Positions 4,079 to 5,220 of a DNA stretch of 5,220 bases are shown here, one piece after another. Source of the DNA: Candidatus Bathyarchaeota archaeon (GTDB lineage: Archaea > Thermoproteota > Bathyarchaeia > RBG-16-48-13 > GCA-020345945); contig CP070773.1 in NCBI GenBank assembly GCA_020345945.1, positions 966,562 to 971,781 on the forward strand, written 5' to 3'. The translations under genes were made by a program, and so were the position numbers. Every line of letters starts with the position of its first letter. Positions within the stretch are counted from its first letter, which is position 1. The notes under the pieces were generated by a model. That model was not told where the DNA came from and made no database searches. It saw only the letters and a list, made by a program, of their open reading frames with translations.

Positions 4079-4855
4079 GTGAAGAAGAGTGAACATATGA
4101 CGCATAAAGGAGAATACTCGATCTTCGATGCCCACTGCCATCTGGGAAAGACTTTCCGAAGAGAGTGGAAGGCAACAGATCTTATTCAAACTATGGATAC
4201 TTTTGGCATAGACCAAAGTATTGTCTTTCCTACAGCCAACTTTGACGATAATAACTTCTCAAATTCGAATAAACGGATAGCTGAAGCAGTCGTTGAGTTT
4301 CCTGATCGACTAGTTGGATTCGCACGGGTAAACCCCCATAGAAGTCGAAAGGCAGTTCAAGAATTGAAAAGAAGTGTAGAAGTGCTGGAACTCAAAGGAG
4401 TGAAGCTTCATCCGACTATGGAGGTATTCCCAGCAAACAGTAGAATTGTACATCCAATAATGAGAGCCGCAACAGAATTAGGGATACCGGTGGTCTTCCA
4501 CTCTGGTACTGCACCTTATGCTTTACCTTCTCAGATCGCGGACATCGCGATAAAATTCCCGAGAATACCGGTCATAATGGCACATATGGGGAAGGGGCTC
4601 CCGGTTGAGGCTATCGCCGCCGCCAAGAGAAGCAATAATCTAGTTCTGGAAACATCTGGAGCTAGCAGCAGAATCGGTCTCTTGGAAGGGGCAGTAAAAA
4701 CTATAGGAGTCGATAGGATAGTCTTCGGATCGGACTGGCCTTGCTGCCATCCGGCTCCAGAGAAGATGAAGATCGATGTATTAGAATTATCAGAGAAGGA
4801 GAAACAGGCAATATTCAGCAGGAATATCAAAAGAATTCTCTCAGAAGAAAGCTAG
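4079..4855 (+). CDS. Amidohydrolase-2 family metal-dependent hydrolase
   Basis: This is a TIM-barrel hydrolase of the amidohydrolase-2 group (COG2159 type, which includes decarboxylases and lactone or amide hydrolases). The ordered signature is complete: FDAHCHL near the N-terminus (His19, His21), GVKLHP (107-112), VVFHSGTAP (138-146, His141), VIMAHMGKG (165-173, His169), LVLETSG (188-194) and VFGSDWP (215-221, Asp219). These are the expected metal-binding and catalytic positions. At 258 residues it is near the short end of the family. The substrate cannot be read from the sequence, and annotation beyond metal-dependent hydrolase would be guesswork. The start is either GTG 4079, nearly leaderless from the predicted transcription start, or ATG 4097, which has GAGTGA four bases upstream and still keeps the whole barrel. 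It is divergent from the RAM pair and convergent with the HAD gene. Confidence 0.85.
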   Translation: MKKSEHMTHKGEYSIFDAHCHLGKTFRREWKATDLIQTMDTFGIDQSIVFPTANFDDNNFSNSNKRIAEAVVEFPDRLVGFARVNPHRSRKAVQELKRSVEVLELKGVKLHPTMEVFPANSRIVHPIMRAATELGIPVVFHSGTAPYALPSQIADIAIKFPRIPVIMAHMGKGLPVEAIAAAKRSNNLVLETSGASSRIGLLEGAVKTIGVDRIVFGSDWPCCHPAPEKMKIDVLELSEKEKQAIFSRNIKRILSEES

Positions 4856-4888
4856 GAGGCTTCAAAATAACATTCCTCTACCCCGATG

Positions 4889-4917
4889 ACCAAGTAAAAA
4901 ATTAGGTCTTACTTGGT
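4889..4917. terminator. Inverted repeat between convergent hydrolase genes
   Basis: ACCAAGTAA (4889-4897) and TTACTTGGT (4909-4917) form a perfect 9-bp inverted repeat around an 11-base loop. The right arm contains the stop codon and last codons of the HAD gene. On the minus strand a T6 run follows just after that stop (4901-4896). The element can act as a terminator for the HAD gene and perhaps block read-through from the amidohydrolase gene. Confidence 0.45.
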
Positions 4918-5220
4918 AGAGAGATTCAAGACTTTGAGAAGGTCGCCTAAGCTATCGATAACAGTAGCCTTCGGGTCACCTCTTACGAGATCCTCAAGGT
5001 TTGTAGATCCCGAATGAATCCCTACGAAAGCGACCTGGGCAGCCTGGGCGCACTTATAATCGGTAATGTGATCGCCTACAAGTACAATCTCATCACGATC
5101 GACACCCAGCCTCTTCATGAGTTCTAAGAGATGAGAGGGATCGGGTTTAGGTTTCTCCACATCGTCACGAGCCAAAACTACATCTATTATCTGAGAGATC
5201 CCGATCTTCTCTAGTGCTGT
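4909..5220 (-). CDS. HAD-superfamily phosphatase, C-terminal part (N-terminus beyond the window)
   Basis: The frame is open to the window edge, so 103 C-terminal residues are visible and the N-terminal DxD nucleophile motif is not. HAD motif III appears as KPKPDP (Lys25 of the visible part) and motif IV as VLVGDHITDYKCA (Asp50, Asp54), followed by VGIHSG. The order and the RDDVEKPKPDP wording fit phosphoglycolate phosphatase-like or beta-phosphoglucomutase-like members, which hydrolyse small phosphate esters in the cytoplasm with Mg2+. The exact substrate is not predictable from the C-terminal half. An internal TTG at 5175 could be mistaken for a start, but coding clearly continues upstream (typical ALEKIGISQIIDVV helix-strand). 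It ends at a hairpin plus T run. Confidence 0.85.
   Translation of the reverse strand, partial: TALEKIGISQIIDVVLARDDVEKPKPDPSHLLELMKRLGVDRDEIVLVGDHITDYKCAQAAQVAFVGIHSGSTNLEDLVRGDPKATVIDSLGDLLKVLNLSTK

Noticed and set aside
4909..5175. Complete 88-residue HAD protein starting at TTG 5175
   Set aside because: The frame stays open upstream with typical HAD sequence, so this is only the C-terminal part of a larger gene cut by the window edge.
1..5220. CRISPR array, insertion sequence or prophage
   Set aside because: No regularly spaced repeats, transposase motifs, terminal inverted repeats with target duplications, or phage structural genes are seen.

Overview
The window looks archaeal. It carries a Holliday-junction-resolvase-like nuclease, an archaeal-style dUTPase with strong trimeric-dUTPase motifs, two stand-alone Lrp/AsnC ligand-binding (RAM) domain proteins and a small SWIM zinc-finger protein. 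Several genes have TATA-like elements about 25 to 35 bases before the start, some have GGAGGTG-type ribosome sites, and several starts are TTG. The mix fits an uncultured Thermoproteota lineage (Bathyarchaeia-like), but that lineage guess is an inference from gene style only. Base composition is moderate and fairly even, and no mobile element, rRNA, tRNA or CRISPR array is visible.

Layout: positions 1-98 are a T-rich non-coding end. A minus-strand pair follows: the Hjc-like nuclease (865-1155) and, overlapping its 3' end, a coiled-coil protein of unknown function (99-878). A 170-base divergent spacer separates this pair from the plus-strand dUTPase gene (1326-1850). Next, on the plus strand, is a SWIM zinc-finger protein with an AT-hook-like motif and a very arginine-rich tail (2001-2387). 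Two possible mini-genes abut it: one ends at TGATG on its start, the other begins immediately after its stop. Convergent to these is a minus-strand membrane protein (2462-3466) related to undecaprenyl-diphosphatase UppP/BacA but without recognisable catalytic His and Arg. Upstream of it, also on the minus strand, are two coupled single-domain RAM proteins (3544-3768 and 3770-4009). They are divergent from a plus-strand amidohydrolase-2 family metal hydrolase (4079-4855), apparently across one palindromic TATA element. The window ends inside a minus-strand HAD-family phosphatase (4909-5220, N-terminus missing).

Functionally, the left half is themed on DNA: resolvase-like nuclease, dUTP sanitation, and a basic zinc-finger protein likely to bind nucleic acid. 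The right half is a loose group of a membrane lipid-phosphate-type protein, small-molecule-sensing RAM domains and two hydrolases. Nothing here makes a complete pathway. The most unusual items are the UppP-like protein with lost active-site residues, the SWIM/AT-hook/Arg-tail protein with its abutting mini-ORFs, and the tandem RAM pair.
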